From the NCBI GenBank assembly GCA_028571685.1, contig CM053154.1:3891501-3955500 (forward strand): a stretch of 64,000 nucleotides of DNA. Reading direction: 5' to 3'. The translations under genes were made by a program, and so were the position numbers. The DNA comes from Heterohyrax brucei (lineage: Eukaryota > Chordata > Mammalia > Hyracoidea > Procaviidae). Below are positions 1 through 11,672 of the stretch, in pieces (position 1 is the stretch's first letter; every line of letters starts with the position of its first letter). The notes under the pieces are model-generated. The model worked only from the letters and a program-made list of their open reading frames with translations, had not been told where the DNA came from and ran no database searches.

Positions 1-520
1 GCAAAAGTCATGAAACATTAGCAGTCACTGTATTTTCCCTGTAATAAAGTGTTAATTACTTCCACATGTTAATAGAGTTGGGGGAGGGAGCTTTTGCTAT
101 TGTTACTGTGCCTAAAATAATTTCCATGTGATAATTTTCTAGGATATCAAAAACTGAATAATTATGCACTAATTAAGAAAGTAGGGCCTGCTCTAGGAGT
201 TAAGACTGCATTAATTTTAATGTTTTTACAGTCCTTTAATTGGGGAAAGGGCTGTAAATTGGGAGCTGACGCGCCATTCCTCCTTAAGTAGGCTTGCCTG
301 TGCAATCTGCCTCCGATATACAGCAACCCAAGGTCAACACAAGTTTGCAAAATCCCCCTGCTCTTCATACGAAATGTATTGGTGGTGAAGCGTGCATCGA
401 TCACTCTGACAAGCATTTAACTCTCCAAGAGCACATACTCTCACTTCTTAAATTATTAATTGCATTAAATACATTTTCATATCGTGGCGGTTTGCTACAA
501 ACTGTTCCCTAGTAGGGAGG
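1..520. other. repeat-free AT-rich segment, candidate conserved non-coding element
   Basis: No SINE, LINE, LTR or coding signature is visible. The segment is rich in TAAT/ATTA cores (around 50-56, 158-178, 208-225 and 448-470), as in vertebrate developmental enhancers bound by homeodomain proteins. The open frames here are short and have no recognisable content. Conservation itself cannot be seen from one sequence, so this is an inference from texture only. Confidence 0.35.
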
Positions 521-1300
521 TGCTGCTTACCCCCAAGTAGGAGACCACTCGCCGTCTGTCGTTGTGAAGGCTCAGCGGTAGGCTGGGCAGGCGGATGGAG
601 GTGCATCTCTGTCAAACCAGGGGTTGTCTGAGGAAAGTAACCTTGATGGCGGTGGCGTTTTGTCGTTGTGGCTTGCTAAGTAGCTTCATTATTGTATCTA
701 CATCCTCTTTCTTGGCAGGCCCTGCTACCTCCAGGCCAGTTCTCACATGAGGAAGCATGTGTCGCTTGTTCCCTGTGGACACTGTGGGGACCTTCACTCA
801 AGGTTGTAGCAGAAGCTGCTTCTTTGTCACTAGCTTTGGATCAAGAGGGTGGTGAAGAGGATCAGGTGTTCCAGAAAGACCCCTGCAAGGGATCACGGTG
901 ATGACTTGCTTTTGGGGCTGGAGCCAGTACTGACATCATTCCTGAACGATCTTTTCTAACACAATGATTTGGTGTGGCCCAAGGTTGTATGATTGTCACA
1001 AGGAGGCTGAACGTCCTTTCCTCATGCAAGTGCTGGATGCAGAGACGACATTGGCTCCTCAGGAGGGCCTGGGTGCCAGGGCAGAACCTGCATGGTCTGT
1101 GGCTTGCGTCCAGGGTAGTCACTGACAGGCCTGGGGGCCAGTTCTGCCTCATGCCGTGACCAGTGGAATCTTTGTTCAAAGGAGGCACATATGCATCTCA
1201 TCGGAAACCTCCAACACATCAGCTCGGCCCTCACACGTGGGATCTTTAGCCACTTGGAAGCAGGGCTTTGGGATTAAGCAGTCCAGAGACTAGACGTGCA
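521..1300. other. unassigned intergenic sequence
   Basis: Moderately GC-rich, with no recognised repeat or exon. Several overlapping short open frames occur on both strands without domain content or codon continuity, so none is called as a gene. Confidence 0.4.
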
Positions 1301-1390
1301 TTCCTACACTCCTTCATTCCACATGTCTGGGGTCCTGTGGTGAGCAGGCCCTGGCCCTGCTGCTGAGGATGCCATAGTGAACCAAACAAA
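1301..1390 (-). mobile_element. possible L2 LINE 3'-end relic
   Basis: The order of short blocks follows the reverse-oriented L2 3' end: a cattcatt-like start, a 'tggggtcctg...gaggatgccatagtgaacc' block and a following lysine-rich stretch. It is heavily diverged and could be chance. Confidence 0.3.
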
Positions 1391-1505
1391 GGAGGCCGGG
1401 GGCACAGGTGGGGAGTAGGTGCACTGGGCAGGGAGCTGGAGTGAGAAGTGGCAGCAGCAAGCACACCACCCTAAGGAGAGCGGGCCATGGATGAGGAAGG
1501 AGGGC

Positions 1506-2049
1506 TGTCATGGACTGAATTGTGTCTCCCCAAAACTACGTGCAGTAATTTGGCTGGGCCAGGATTCCTTGCATTCTGTGATTGCCCTCCCTTCTGTGAT
1601 TTTCTGATGCTGTAAATCCTAATCCCTGCCTGTGGTTAACAGAGTGGATTATGTTAGAAAGGATTAGGGTGGGACTGTAAATCCCTTCCTAAGGTCACCT
1701 CTCTGCTCCAATGTAAAGGGAGTTTTCCTGGAGTGTGGTTTGTACCACCTTTTTTCCTATAAGAGATAAAAGGAAAGGGAAGCAAGTAGAGAGTGGGAAC
1801 CTTACACCATCTAGAAAGCAGCACTGTGAGTAGAGCACGTCCTTCGGATCTGAGGTTTCTCGGCTGAGAAGCTGCTTGAACAAAGACTGATGCAACACAA
1901 GGACTTTCCTCCAGAGCTGACAGAGGGAAAGCCTTTCCCTGGAGCATCTTTCACTTACAGCCTACTGGACTGTGTGAGAATAAACTTTTCTTTGGTAAAA
2001 CCATCCACTAGTGGTATTTCTGTTAGAGCAATGCCAGAAGACTAAAACA
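1506..2049 (+). mobile_element. solo LTR, MaLR type (ERVL-MaLR), copy 1
   Basis: Begins TGTCATGGACTGAATTGTG and ends in ACTAAAACA, as MLT1/MaLR LTRs do. It contains an AATAAA-type signal near 1979 just before the conserved 3' block (about 1984-2049, 'accatcca...gtggtatttctgttag'). The same body recurs at 8912-9432 and 62190-62746, with shared blocks such as 'gagataaaaggaaaggga' and 'actgatgcaacacaagga'. No internal retroviral sequence flanks it, so it is a recombinational solo LTR. A clean 5-bp duplication is not evident: AGGAG lies just downstream, and the matching upstream AGGAG is offset by 3 bases. Confidence 0.8.
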
Positions 2050-2107
2050 AGGAGTAAGTAGAAAATGAAGTCAGGAGGTAAGAGGAGGACTTGATGGGAC
2101 AGGAAAG

Positions 2108-2312
2108 TCCCCAAATGGTGCAAATAGTGCCCTTGGCTGCTCATCAAAAGATTGAGGGTTTGACTCTATGCATAGGCACCATGGAAGAAATGGCTGGCCC
2201 TCTATGGCTGAAAAGTTAGCCATTGAAAATCCTGGGGAACAGAGCTCTACTCTGATGTACGTAGGTTCTCATGAGTTGGGTTGACTCCATGGTGCCTGGG
2301 TTGGATGACATA
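2108..2312 (+). mobile_element. AfroSINE-type tRNA-derived SINE, long subtype
   Basis: Head (2108-2165) resembles the tRNA-like start 'tcc..ggtgcaaatagt' with a degenerate B box near 2155. The middle (about 2175-2220) carries the 'ggaagaaatggctggccc...aaaagttagccattgaaaa' insert of the long subtype. The 3' part has the 'tctactctg...catgagttgggttgactccatgg' block shared with RTE LINEs. About 25% diverged from other copies here by eye. Confidence 0.75.
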
Positions 2313-3350
2313 GGGCCTGGTGGACCTTGGCTGAGGGTTTTAGTGGGGCAGTGACTGCCAACATGTAGGTATGATAGGCTGTGGAGGGTTGGGTATAAGC
2401 CATGGAATACCCATACTAATCAAAGTGGATGACAGTGGTTTGTGCTGAGGTTGATGGGTACAGTTGATGAGATTCTCTGTGTGTTTGAAAGTAGAGTCAG
2501 CTGAATTTTTTGTGGATTGGGATGTTATACTAAAGCAAAAGAAAAGGGTGCCCTCGTGAGTGGTGGCTGGAAGGACAGAGTTGCCATTGACTGAGGTAAG
2601 GAGCAGTGCTGGAGGTTCTGGCTGGCAACAGGAGTCTGGAGCTTATTTTGCAAATATCAAGTGACAAATGCTTTCTAGACAAATGAGTGGAGCTGTCAGA
2701 TGCTGATTACATGACCTGGACTCCTGGGACAGGCTGTGTTGAAGGTGGCAAGCCTACTGTTTCCACAATGGAGTTAGCTCTGAGCTTACATGTAGTGCCA
2801 TTTTTAAGAACTGTTTTAAATTCTGCTATCACCTGAGTGTCGTGTCTTCAGACTTCTGAAAAATGAAAACCAGAGTGTGAAATAAAGCACTTCTTTTAAA
2901 ATGTGTAATTTAGGTTCAGGTTGAGGCAACTGTGCTCCAGAACAGAAAGTCTGATTATCCAGGAGACCTGGATGTCAGCCAGCCTGTGCTGTGACAGTGA
3001 CTCCTGCCCAGAGAAGTCTGGCTGGTGACAGTGACCAGCCAGGGGGCTTACTTTTCCAGTCCTCTACAATGCTGATTACCTGAGTGCTCCTCTTGGTGCT
3101 CAAGCCCAGCTTACAGATCACACAGTATCAGAAGGCAGGAGCACACAGCTTGAATGATTTCTGCATTGTTCCCCAGTGTTTGGCAGGCTGCCCTGTGAGG
3201 AGTATGCAGTGAATGGTTGGTTGCCTGGATGGGTGATTGAATCAATGAGTGTGGTAACGAACATATAAATGAAAACTCCATCTTCCTACAGAAAGGAAAA
3301 TAAGCACATACTTTGTGCTTAATGAAGACATCTGTTCATCATGTCACCAT
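2313..3350. other. unassigned intergenic sequence
   Basis: No recognised repeat, RNA gene or exon was seen over this kilobase. The text is mixed-composition, ordinary mammalian intergenic DNA. Confidence 0.4.
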
Positions 3351-3463
3351 AAACCCATTGTTGTTGATTGGTTCTAATTCATAGCAACCCTGATAGCACT
3401 GCCCCACTGAGTTTCCAAGGAAGGGCTGGTGGATCTGAGACTGCACCACTGGGGTGCCACTTA
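3351..3463 (-). mobile_element. AfroSINE fragment
   Basis: Reads as the reverse-oriented SINE: tail 'aaacccattgttgttga', then 'ctaattcatagcaaccctg' and 'gccccactgagtttccaagg'. The order and spacing match the other minus copies. The tRNA head is nearly lost, with only 'caccactggggtgcc' at the right edge. Confidence 0.7.
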
Positions 3464-3667
3464 TCATACAGGACCATGATTTTCTGTAGAGCCAATGGAA
3501 AGAAAGGAAGGGTATTCAGGAGAAGATACCACAGCCTGGGCTCTGATTTGACAGTCAGCCTAGAAGATCTATTACTGGTTTAAGCAGCTATAGTTAGAGC
3601 ATAGAGATAGGTCAGCATTGCAAGGTCATAAAATAAAAAGTAAAAAGGTGGTTAAGAAATCCTATAT

Positions 3668-4890
3668 CAGCAGAGTGAAGATGGTGGACTAAACACGTGT
3701 TTCCCTAAGTCCCTCTGGAAACCAAGACCTGATTGATAATTAAATGGAGCCTTCTGGACACTTAGTGAGCCCTAGGATGCTGCATAGGGCTGTTAATTTG
3801 GACTTCATAGCACTGAACACAAAACCTCTCTTTCGCTAACCCCACTGTTGGTGAGCGTGGGCTTGCACGGACTGAAGGAAACTCACCATTTTAATTTTTT
3901 TTTCTCTGTCTTAGCCAGGGGGCAGAGCTGAGACTTGACAAGCTGCTAATCTCAGACACACTGCTTATGGGATCGGCAAGCAAAATTGCCATATTTTGAG
4001 AGCCCAGGTTTGGACTCTGCAGCTGGGCACTTTTGGCCTCTCTTTCTGCCTCTACCATATAGTAGCTAGTACTGAGATGGTGGTGAACTTGTGCTGGATG
4101 GCATCTTGATCCATTGGGAGGAGGATACACCCATACAGAGGCACCAGCTGGACTTAGTTCCTAGGCTGGGAGGCAGTGCCTACATGAGAGAGAGTGCTTT
4201 TCTGGCAGAAAAGCAATATTTTACACAGTGTTGCCTATGTCTGGGGCCTAACAGCAGAGACTATGGACTCTGTGCATCTTGGAAACTTTGCACTCTCTGC
4301 CATAGAGTAGCCTGGTAGCAGCCAGCTGATGAGCCTGTAAGAAACACTGTCTTATTCCACTGGGAGGCAGGTATACACGTACAGAAGCCCCAGCTGGACC
4401 TAATTCCTGGGCTGGGAGGCAGCACCTGCCTGGAGGAGAGTGCTTTTCTGGCAGAAAGGCAGTATCCTACACGATGTCACCTACAGCTGGGGCCCAATAA
4501 CAGAGGCAAGCAGGGAAGGAGCTTTTCTGTATTTTGAGCCAGTTGATAACATTTGGGGTTTGATATAGAGGTGCTCACTTTGCCAGCTGGGAAGAGGGAC
4601 CTATACACCTGAAAACCTGATGAACTTTAGAAGTTGTCAGATACCTTTTACCTCTAATTTTAAGACAGCCTAGAGAAACAACGGCAGTCCATCCTCACAG
4701 CATCTCTCCCGGCCTCTATTGACTCACATGATGCCCCCAAAGCAACAAACTCTGGAGAAAACTGTAACCAAGAAGTCACAGAAGGCCCCCAAAAGAAACC
4801 ACCTCAGAATTTCCCTGATGAAGAAGCTTTTCTGAAACTATTATAAGGTGAATACAAAAGGATTATATAGAGAGCCCTCCTAAGACCTTA
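3668..4890 (+). other. L1 5' UTR
   Basis: GC-richer leader of the L1. It contains an imperfect internal repetition: the block around 4115-4215 ('gggaggaggatacacccat...gcagtgcctacatgagagagagtgcttttctggc') recurs about 240 bases later at 4360-4455 with the same order ('gggaggcaggtatacacgt...gcagcacctgcctggaggagagtgcttttctggc'). Tandem units in the leader are typical of L1 promoters. No transcription evidence is available. Confidence 0.6.
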
Positions 4891-4894
4891 TACA

Positions 4895-5700
4895 AAATGC
4901 AGCAGAGCAAAATGAAAAATTAAGCAAGCTGTTCGATCTGGTGGAACACTAATACCCTGAAATCCAACAGATCAAGAATAAAATCAAAGACACAGAAACT
5001 TCAATTCAAAGGCAAGGAAACAGAACAAATTAGAAAATAGAATTTCTGATTTGGAAGACAGAACTACTGACTCCAGCATCTATGAGGAGAAATCAGAAAA
5101 AAGAAACAAGAAAAATGAAGAAGCATTAAGAAGCATGTGGGACTGTATTAAGAGGAACAATCTATGATTAATTGGAGCTCCTGAACAGGGCAAGACACCT
5201 GAGGACACAGAGAGTATTGTTGCTAAGCTACTGACAGAAAACTTCCCAGAAATTATGAAAGAAGAGAATATAGATATCCAAAATGCATATTGAATACCAC
5301 TCAATATATATCTCAAAAGAAAGACTCGAAGACATATTGTAATCAAGCTCAACAAAATGAAACATAAGCAGAAACTCTTAAAGGCAGCAAGACTCAAAGC
5401 AAAGCTAACATTCAGAGGGAAACTTGTTGGCTTTTGTCAGATTTCTCAGCAGAAGCAATGCTAGCACGGAATCAGTGACATGACACATTCAAAGCTTTGA
5501 AGGAGAAGACTTCCAACCAAGAATTATATATCCTGCAAAACTATCTTTTAAATAGGAAAATGAAGACATTCACAGATAAACAGAAACTCGGAGACTTCTT
5601 AGAAACCAAACCAAAACTACAAGAATCTCTTGGCTGTGGCTTAGAAGAACAAAATCACTAACTTTATATTCCAGGAGCAAATACAGGACACATCACCCAG
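4895..5700 (+). pseudogene. L1 ORF1 relic (RNA-binding chaperone)
   Basis: Translating the plus strand in pieces gives the ORF1p order. First comes a Lys/Glu-rich coiled coil (about 4950-5125, 'IENRISDLEDRTTDS'-like). Then comes the block 'MWDCIKRNNL*LIGAPEQGKTPED' (about 5135-5210) that opens the RRM domain, followed by 'RRHIVIKLNKMKHKQKLLKAAR' (about 5330-5395). In an active L1 this protein trimerises and coats L1 RNA. Here it holds in-frame stops (for example TGA at about 5165 and 5291) and frame changes, so it cannot make a functional product. Confidence 0.7.
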
Positions 5701-6095
5701 AATCCTACTCAGGTAGGGAAGGCTCCAAACTCAATCAAAGCTGTAATAGTGAAGGAAATAATCCAGTGATCATATCACGAAAATTATGATGTCATCATAG
5801 TTTAAAAAGATAGATGTACTACAGTCATTATAGTCCTTCCAAATGGAGAGGAAGTTGGTAAGAATGGTAGTAATCGAAATCAGGTTTTTAGATAGTTTAT
5901 TAAGGGTATATTAAAGGCATCCATAAAGCACAGTAAAGGTGCAACATATCAAATCAAGAAATGTAATACAGGAGTCTCAACAACCACAAAACCAACCCTG
6001 GAAAAGGTGAAAAATAAAGTCACAAAGAAGAATGCCCCAGAACAGATTGATAAGAACAGCGGAGAACACATCAACACAAAAATAAACATGTCACA

Positions 6096-9000
6096 ATGGC
6101 AGCACTGAACATATACCTATCAGTAATCACATTTAATGTACATGGACTGAATGCTCCAGTAAAGAGACATCGAGTGACATCGTGGATCAAAAGACATGAC
6201 CCATCCACATGGTGCTTACAAGAAGCTTGCCTTACACTTAAAGATAGGAACACACTGAAAATGAAAGGGTGGAGGAATGTATATCAAGCTAACAGTGAAC
6301 AAAGAAGAGCAGGTGTGGCAATTCTAATCTCAGATAAAATAGATTTTAATGTAAAATCCACTGTCTTGGACAGGGATGGACACTACTTATTGCTGAAACG
6401 TTCAGTACACAAGCAGGACTTAACAATAGTAAATATTTATGCACCTAATATTAGAGCACCTAAATACATTGAAGAAACACCAACTACACTCAAAAAGGAG
6501 ATAGATCACAATTATAGTGGGAGACTTCAACACTCCACTGTCAATATTACACAGATCATCTAGAAAAAAGCACAATAAAGACACAGAAGACCTAGTAACC
6601 AACTAGACCTCATTGAAATGTACAGAATTTTCTATCCATCAGCGGACAACTCCACCTTCTTCTCCAGTGCACATGGAACAGTCTCCAGAATAGACCATAT
6701 GTTAGGAAGTAAAGCAGTTCTCAACAATTCCATACAACTGAATTAATGCAAACCATCTTCTCAGGTCCTAAAGCCATAAACGTCAAAATCAATAGCAGAA
6801 AAGAAAAGTGGAATGCATGGAAACTGAACAACGCTTTGCTCAAAAAACCATGGGTTATAGAAGAAATCAAGGATGAAATAGAAATTTATGGATTTCAGTG
6901 AGAATGAAAACACTTCTTACCAGATCCTATGGGATACAGCTAAAGTAGTTCTCAGAGGTCAGTTTATCTCCATAAATGCACACATCTGGATGGAAGAAGG
7001 AAACCAAATCAAAGAAATAACCCTACAGCTTGAACAAGTAGAGAGAAAACAACAGAGGAACCCCTCAGGCACCAGAAGAAAGTAGACCATAAAGATCAGA
7101 CCCGAACTAAATGAATTAGAGAATAGAACAATTGAAAAAATGAAAAAGACCAAAAGCTGGTTTTTTGAAAAGATCAACTGAATTGACAAACTGTTGGCTA
7201 AACTTACTAAAGCAAAACAGGGGGGAAACAAATAACCCAAATAAGAAATGACAGGAGGTGCCGTAACAGAGCCAACAGAAATAGAAAATATCATAACAAT
7301 TCTTTCAACGACTGTACTCTTAACAAATTTGAAAACTCAGAGGAAATGGACAAATTCTTTGATTCATATCACCTATCAAAATAATCACAAGGTGAAGCCG
7401 AACAGCTTGATAAACTCATCACAAAGGAAGAGATTGAAAAAGTCATCCAAAAACTACCAATAAAAAAAAGCCTGGGCCCTGGTGGCTTCACCGAAGAATT
7501 CTACCAAGCTTTTAGAGAAGTTATCTCCAATACTATGGAGACTATTTCACAGTACAGAAAGCGATGGAATACTCCCAAATTCATTCTATGAAGCCAGCAT
7601 AACCCTGGTATCAAAGCCAGGGAAAGACCCAGTCACAAAGGAGAACTACAGACCAATATCACTCATGAAGGAAAATACAAAACTCTTCAACAAAATTCTT
7701 GCCAATAGAATACAACAACATATCCAAAAAATAATCCATCATTACCAAGTTGGATTCATACCAGGGATGCAAGGCTGGTTCAACATCAGAGAAACAATGA
7801 ATGTGATCAACCATATAACAGAAAAGATGAGAATCACTTAATTTTCTCTATTGATGTAAAAAAGGCATTTGATAAAGTCCAACACTCATTCATGCTAAAA
7901 ATTCTCAGCAAAATAGGAATAGATGGCCAATTCCTCAATGCAGTAAGGGCCGTTTATACAAAGCCCACTGCCTACATCATTCTGAATGGAGAGACTGAAA
8001 CACTTTCCCCTGAGAACAGAAACTAGACAAGGATGCCCACTGTCACCTCTCCTATTCACACTGTACTAGAAGCTCTAGCCAGAGCAATTAGACAAGACCA
8101 AGAAATAAAGGGCATCTGCATCGGCATGTTGGCAAAGAAGAAGTATACATTTCCCTATTTGCAGGTGCTATGATTGTATATGCAGAGAATCCTAAAGAAT
8201 CCATAAGTAAACTACTCAAACTGATGGAAGAGTTCAGCGAAGTATCAGGATACAATATAATAATCAGTAGGATACCTTTATGCCAATAACAAGATTATTA
8301 AGGAAGAAATCACCAAGTCAATAAATACCATTTACTATAGCCCCTAAGAGGATAAAGTACCTAGGAATAAATCTAACCAGGGAAATAATAGACCTTTACA
8401 AAGAGAACTACAAGTCCTTACTACAAAAACTAAGAGACTTAATAAATGGAGAAACCTACCCTGGTCATGGATAGGAAGATTTAATATTGTGAAAATGTCT
8501 ATTTTGCCTAAAGCAAGCTATTTATATAATGGAATCCCAATACAAATTCCAGTGACATTTTTTAATGAGATGGAGAAACAAATTACCAACTTTGTTTGGA
8601 AAGGGAAGAAGCCCTGGATAAGTAAAGCACTACTGAAGAAGAAGAACACACAGGGAGGCCTGTCACTACCTGCCTTTAGAACGCACTACATTGCCACAGT
8701 AGTCAAAACAGCCTGGTACCGGTACAAAAACAGACGGATAAATGGAACAGAATTGAGACCCCAGAAATGACATCATCTGCCTATCAACAGCTGATATTTG
8801 ACAAAGGCCCTAAGACATTAAACTGGAGAAGAAATAATCTCTTCAACAAATGGTGCTGGTGAAATTGGATATCCATCTGCAAAAAATTGAAGCAAGACTT
8901 GTATCTTATACTGTCATGGATTGAATTGTGCCCCCCCAAAAATAGGGGTAGCCACGTGGCTGAACCGTGTTTCCCAATATCTTGTGACTGTCCTCCATTT

Positions 9001-10445
9001 TGTGGTTTTCCTTTGCTGTATGTTAAAGGATTAGGGTGGGGCTGTAAATCTCTTTATAAGATCACTTTCCTGCTCCACTGTAAAGGAGTTTCCCTAGAGT
9101 ATGGCTTGCCCTACCTTTAATCCTTTCATCCTGCAAGAGATAAAAGGAAAGGGAAGCAGGCCGAGAACTGGGAACCTCGTATGATGAAGAAAGCAGCACC
9201 GGGAGAAAGCGTGACCTTCAGACCTGAGGTTCCTGTGCCAAAATGCTCCCTGGACAAAGACTGATGCAATACCGGACTTCTTGCAGAGCCAACAAGAGAA
9301 AAGCCTTCTCCTGGAACAAACACCCTCAATATGGACTTGTAGCCTACTGGACTGTATAAGAACAAGCCTTCCTTTATTAAAGCCATCCACTCTGTGGTAT
9401 TTCAGTTAGAGGAGCCCTAGGTGACTAAAACATATACCTTATACAAAAACCAACTCAAACTGGATAGAAGGCCTACATATCAAATGTAAAACAATTAAGC
9501 TCATCCAAGAAAAGGTAGGTAGGAACAACAATGGAAGTTTTAATACACAACATATACAGACTATAAAATCTGCCTAACAAACCGCAAACAACAGAGGAGA
9601 AAACAGATAAATGCGAACTACTAAGAATCAATCGCTTTTGCTCATCCAAAGACTTTATTAATAGAATTAAAAGGCCACCTACAGGATGGGAAAAAATATT
9701 TGGCAACTGTATGTCTGACCGACACCTGATCTCCATAATCTGTGAGGTACTACAAAGTATCAATAAGAAAAAGATAAATCATCCAATTAAGTGATGGGCA
9801 AAGGAGATGGACAGACACTTCTCTAAAGAGGAGACCCAGGCAGCCAAAAAACATATCCAGACATGCTCATGATCATTAACTATTAAAGAAATTCAAAACT
9901 ACGATGAGATACCATCTCATTCCAACAAAATTGGCCATGATCCAAAAAATGCAAAACAACAAATGCTGGAGAGGCTATGGAGAGATTGGAACTCTCCTAC
10001 ACTGTTGGTGGGAATTGCAAAATGGGGCAATGCCTTTGGAAAGCAATCTGACACTTCCTGAAAAAGCTGGATCTAGATACACCATTTGACCCAGTAATTC
10101 CACTGCTTGAAATATATCCTGCAGAATCAAGGCCATTCACACCAACTGATACATGCACACAAATGTTTATCGCAGCACAGTCTGCAATAGCAAAGAGATA
10201 GAATCAACCCAGATGCTCAACAACAGAGGAATGCATAGGTAAACTCTGGTATATATACTCAATGGAACACTATGCAGTAATACAGAACAACAATGATTTT
10301 AGGGAACATCTCATAACCTGGTTTCAACTGGAGGACATTATGTTGCATGAAAGTAGCCAGCTACAAAAGGACAAATATTGTATGAGACAAATATTGCACG
10401 AGACAGCTCAAAGGATGGGGGGAGGGTTAAGATTAGGTAGTTGAT
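6096..10445 (+). pseudogene. L1 ORF2 relic (endonuclease and reverse transcriptase), interrupted by LTR
   Basis: The N-terminal AP-endonuclease-like part (6096-6563) is the best preserved stretch, 155 codons beginning MAALNIYLSVITFNVHGLNA, with the expected catalytic Asn and Glu surroundings (LQEAC). The RT part follows in fragments: 7482-7841 carries '[24 protein letters not shown]', and 8489-8770 carries 'LPKASYLYNGIPIQIPVTFF' and 'GGLSLPAFRTHYIATVVKTAWY'. The catalytic FADD motif reads FAGA (8158-8169), so both aspartates are lost. The frame is cut by the LTR at 8912-9432 and resumes with the C-terminal zinc-knuckle-side region (9433-10445). Total length without the LTR is about 3.8 kb, the normal L1 ORF2 size. 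Confidence 0.8.
8912..9432 (+). mobile_element. solo LTR, MaLR type, copy 2, inserted in L1
   Basis: A 521-bp LTR from TGTCATGGATTG to GACTAAAACA, flanked by a perfect 5-bp duplication TATAC (8907-8911 and 9433-9437). L1 sequence continues on both sides, so it is younger than the L1. The body matches copies at 1506 and 62190. There is no internal retroviral region, so it was reduced to a solo LTR by recombination. An AATAAA-like signal is not intact here ('aagaacaagcc' replaces it near 9358). Confidence 0.9.
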
Positions 10446-11318
10446 AGAAACTTGGTTGGGTGAAATCTGAGACGGCACACATAAATAAGAAGATCAATAT
10501 TAACTGGACTTCAACATGATTACTTCTCTTAATCCAATATTAGAAGGGCAGAGTAGCTGGGGCGGGGAGCTGGGGCCATGCTGTCAGGGAAATTGAGGCC
10601 AACTGGCACAACTAGCATTTTGCTAAGAGAGCCCTCTGCACCCCACATTGGTGAGTGGTGTCTGGGGTCTTAAAAGCTGCCAAGTCATCTGAGGGTACAG
10701 CAAATGGTCCGAACTTAGCAGGAACAGATTATCACCAAGGACCAAAATGACATGGGGGAAAGAGAACCCAGAAGGCAGAAAGACCCACATGAGTGGGTGA
10801 CTACATTGATTTGTGACTGAAAGAACCAAATGGTGCCCAGCCACCACCAGTGGTAGGCGTGATGGAGCTCACAAAGTTGAGTCTCACTGGCAACACAAGG
10901 ATAAAAAGGAGTAGACCTGGAGATCTCCATTAGAAGACCACAATTCATTGTCCATGGGCCTTGGAGCATGGCCCCTGGCCCTGATGCTTCTCCTGTCCAT
11001 AAATCATAATGGAGGTCAACTATTGGACAGGATTGGATTGGACTTGTCCACACAGAGTGACCATATCATATGTGCATTTTATGTTTCTATGCATCTATAG
11101 GGTGTTGTCCTGCTGACCTCTTACTGGAAGCAGGGGAGTAGGTGGAGAGGAGGGGATAGGAGATTGTTGGGTGGATAAGACATGTATGGAGCAGAGAGGA
11201 AGAGTGTGCTATCACCAAGCAGGGAGGGCAATGGGAGCTGCATATAGGTGGGCATGCAAATTTATATGGGAATGTACATTTTCATTCAATCATAATAAAA
11301 AAATAAAAGAGAGAGAGA
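10446..11318 (+). other. L1 3' UTR and A-rich tail
   Basis: Follows the last ORF2 codons and runs to the AATAAA/A-rich tail (11290-11318). Its end ('tgggcatgcaaatttatatggg', 11250-11271) is also seen, reversed, in the L1 3' fragment at 21541-21960, which confirms that both belong to one L1 lineage. Confidence 0.7.
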
Positions 11319-11487
11319 AAGAAATGCTATGTCACATCTCCCTCTTTGGTAGGCTCACTAATGGGGATGCGGATGGTTTTGAAAGAAGGTCTGGTGCCTG
11401 GGGTTGGTTTAGTACCAGTCCTGGATTCACAACATCTCTGACCACGTGAACACATGTACATTCTTCCATGTAAGCAGGTATTAATAA

Positions 11488-11672
11488 CAGCAGTTGTTGG
11501 GTGCTGCCAGTGAGTCAACTGCTGCCTCAGGGCCACCCCATGCACAATGGAAGGAAACGCAGCCTGGTCCTGCACTGTCCTTGTGATTGTGTATCAGACT
11601 GTTGTGACTTGTAAGATGGTTTCATTGGCTGAATTTCAGAAGTAGAGTGCCAGGCCTTTCTTAAGGATGCAA
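11488..11672 (-). mobile_element. tRNA-Gly-headed SINE, tail half
   Basis: Reads 'gttgttgggtgctgcc', then 'ccatgcacaatggaagg', 'gcctggtcctgcac', 'cagactgttgtgac', 'tttcattggctgaatttc' and 'gccaggcctttctt'. The same order occurs in the complete copy at 30275-30600 and in 37923-38218. The left part is the RTE-like tail. The tRNA-like head that should follow on the right is missing. Confidence 0.65.

Larger units (their letters stand above)
3668..11318 (+). mobile_element. full-length L1 LINE with target-site duplication
   Basis: A complete L1 in sense orientation: a 5' UTR starting 'cagcagagtgaagatggtgg', an ORF1 relic, an ORF2 relic, a roughly 0.9-kb 3' UTR and an A-rich tail ending about 11318. 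Flanking direct repeats AAGAAATCCTATAT (about 3654-3667) and AAGAAATGCTATGT (11319-11332) agree at 12 of 14 positions, which fixes both ends. Without the 526 bp added by the later LTR insertion, the element is about 7.1 kb. Both reading frames are broken by stops, frameshifts and small deletions, so the copy is dead. Divergence suggests an old, lineage-specific L1. Confidence 0.85.
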
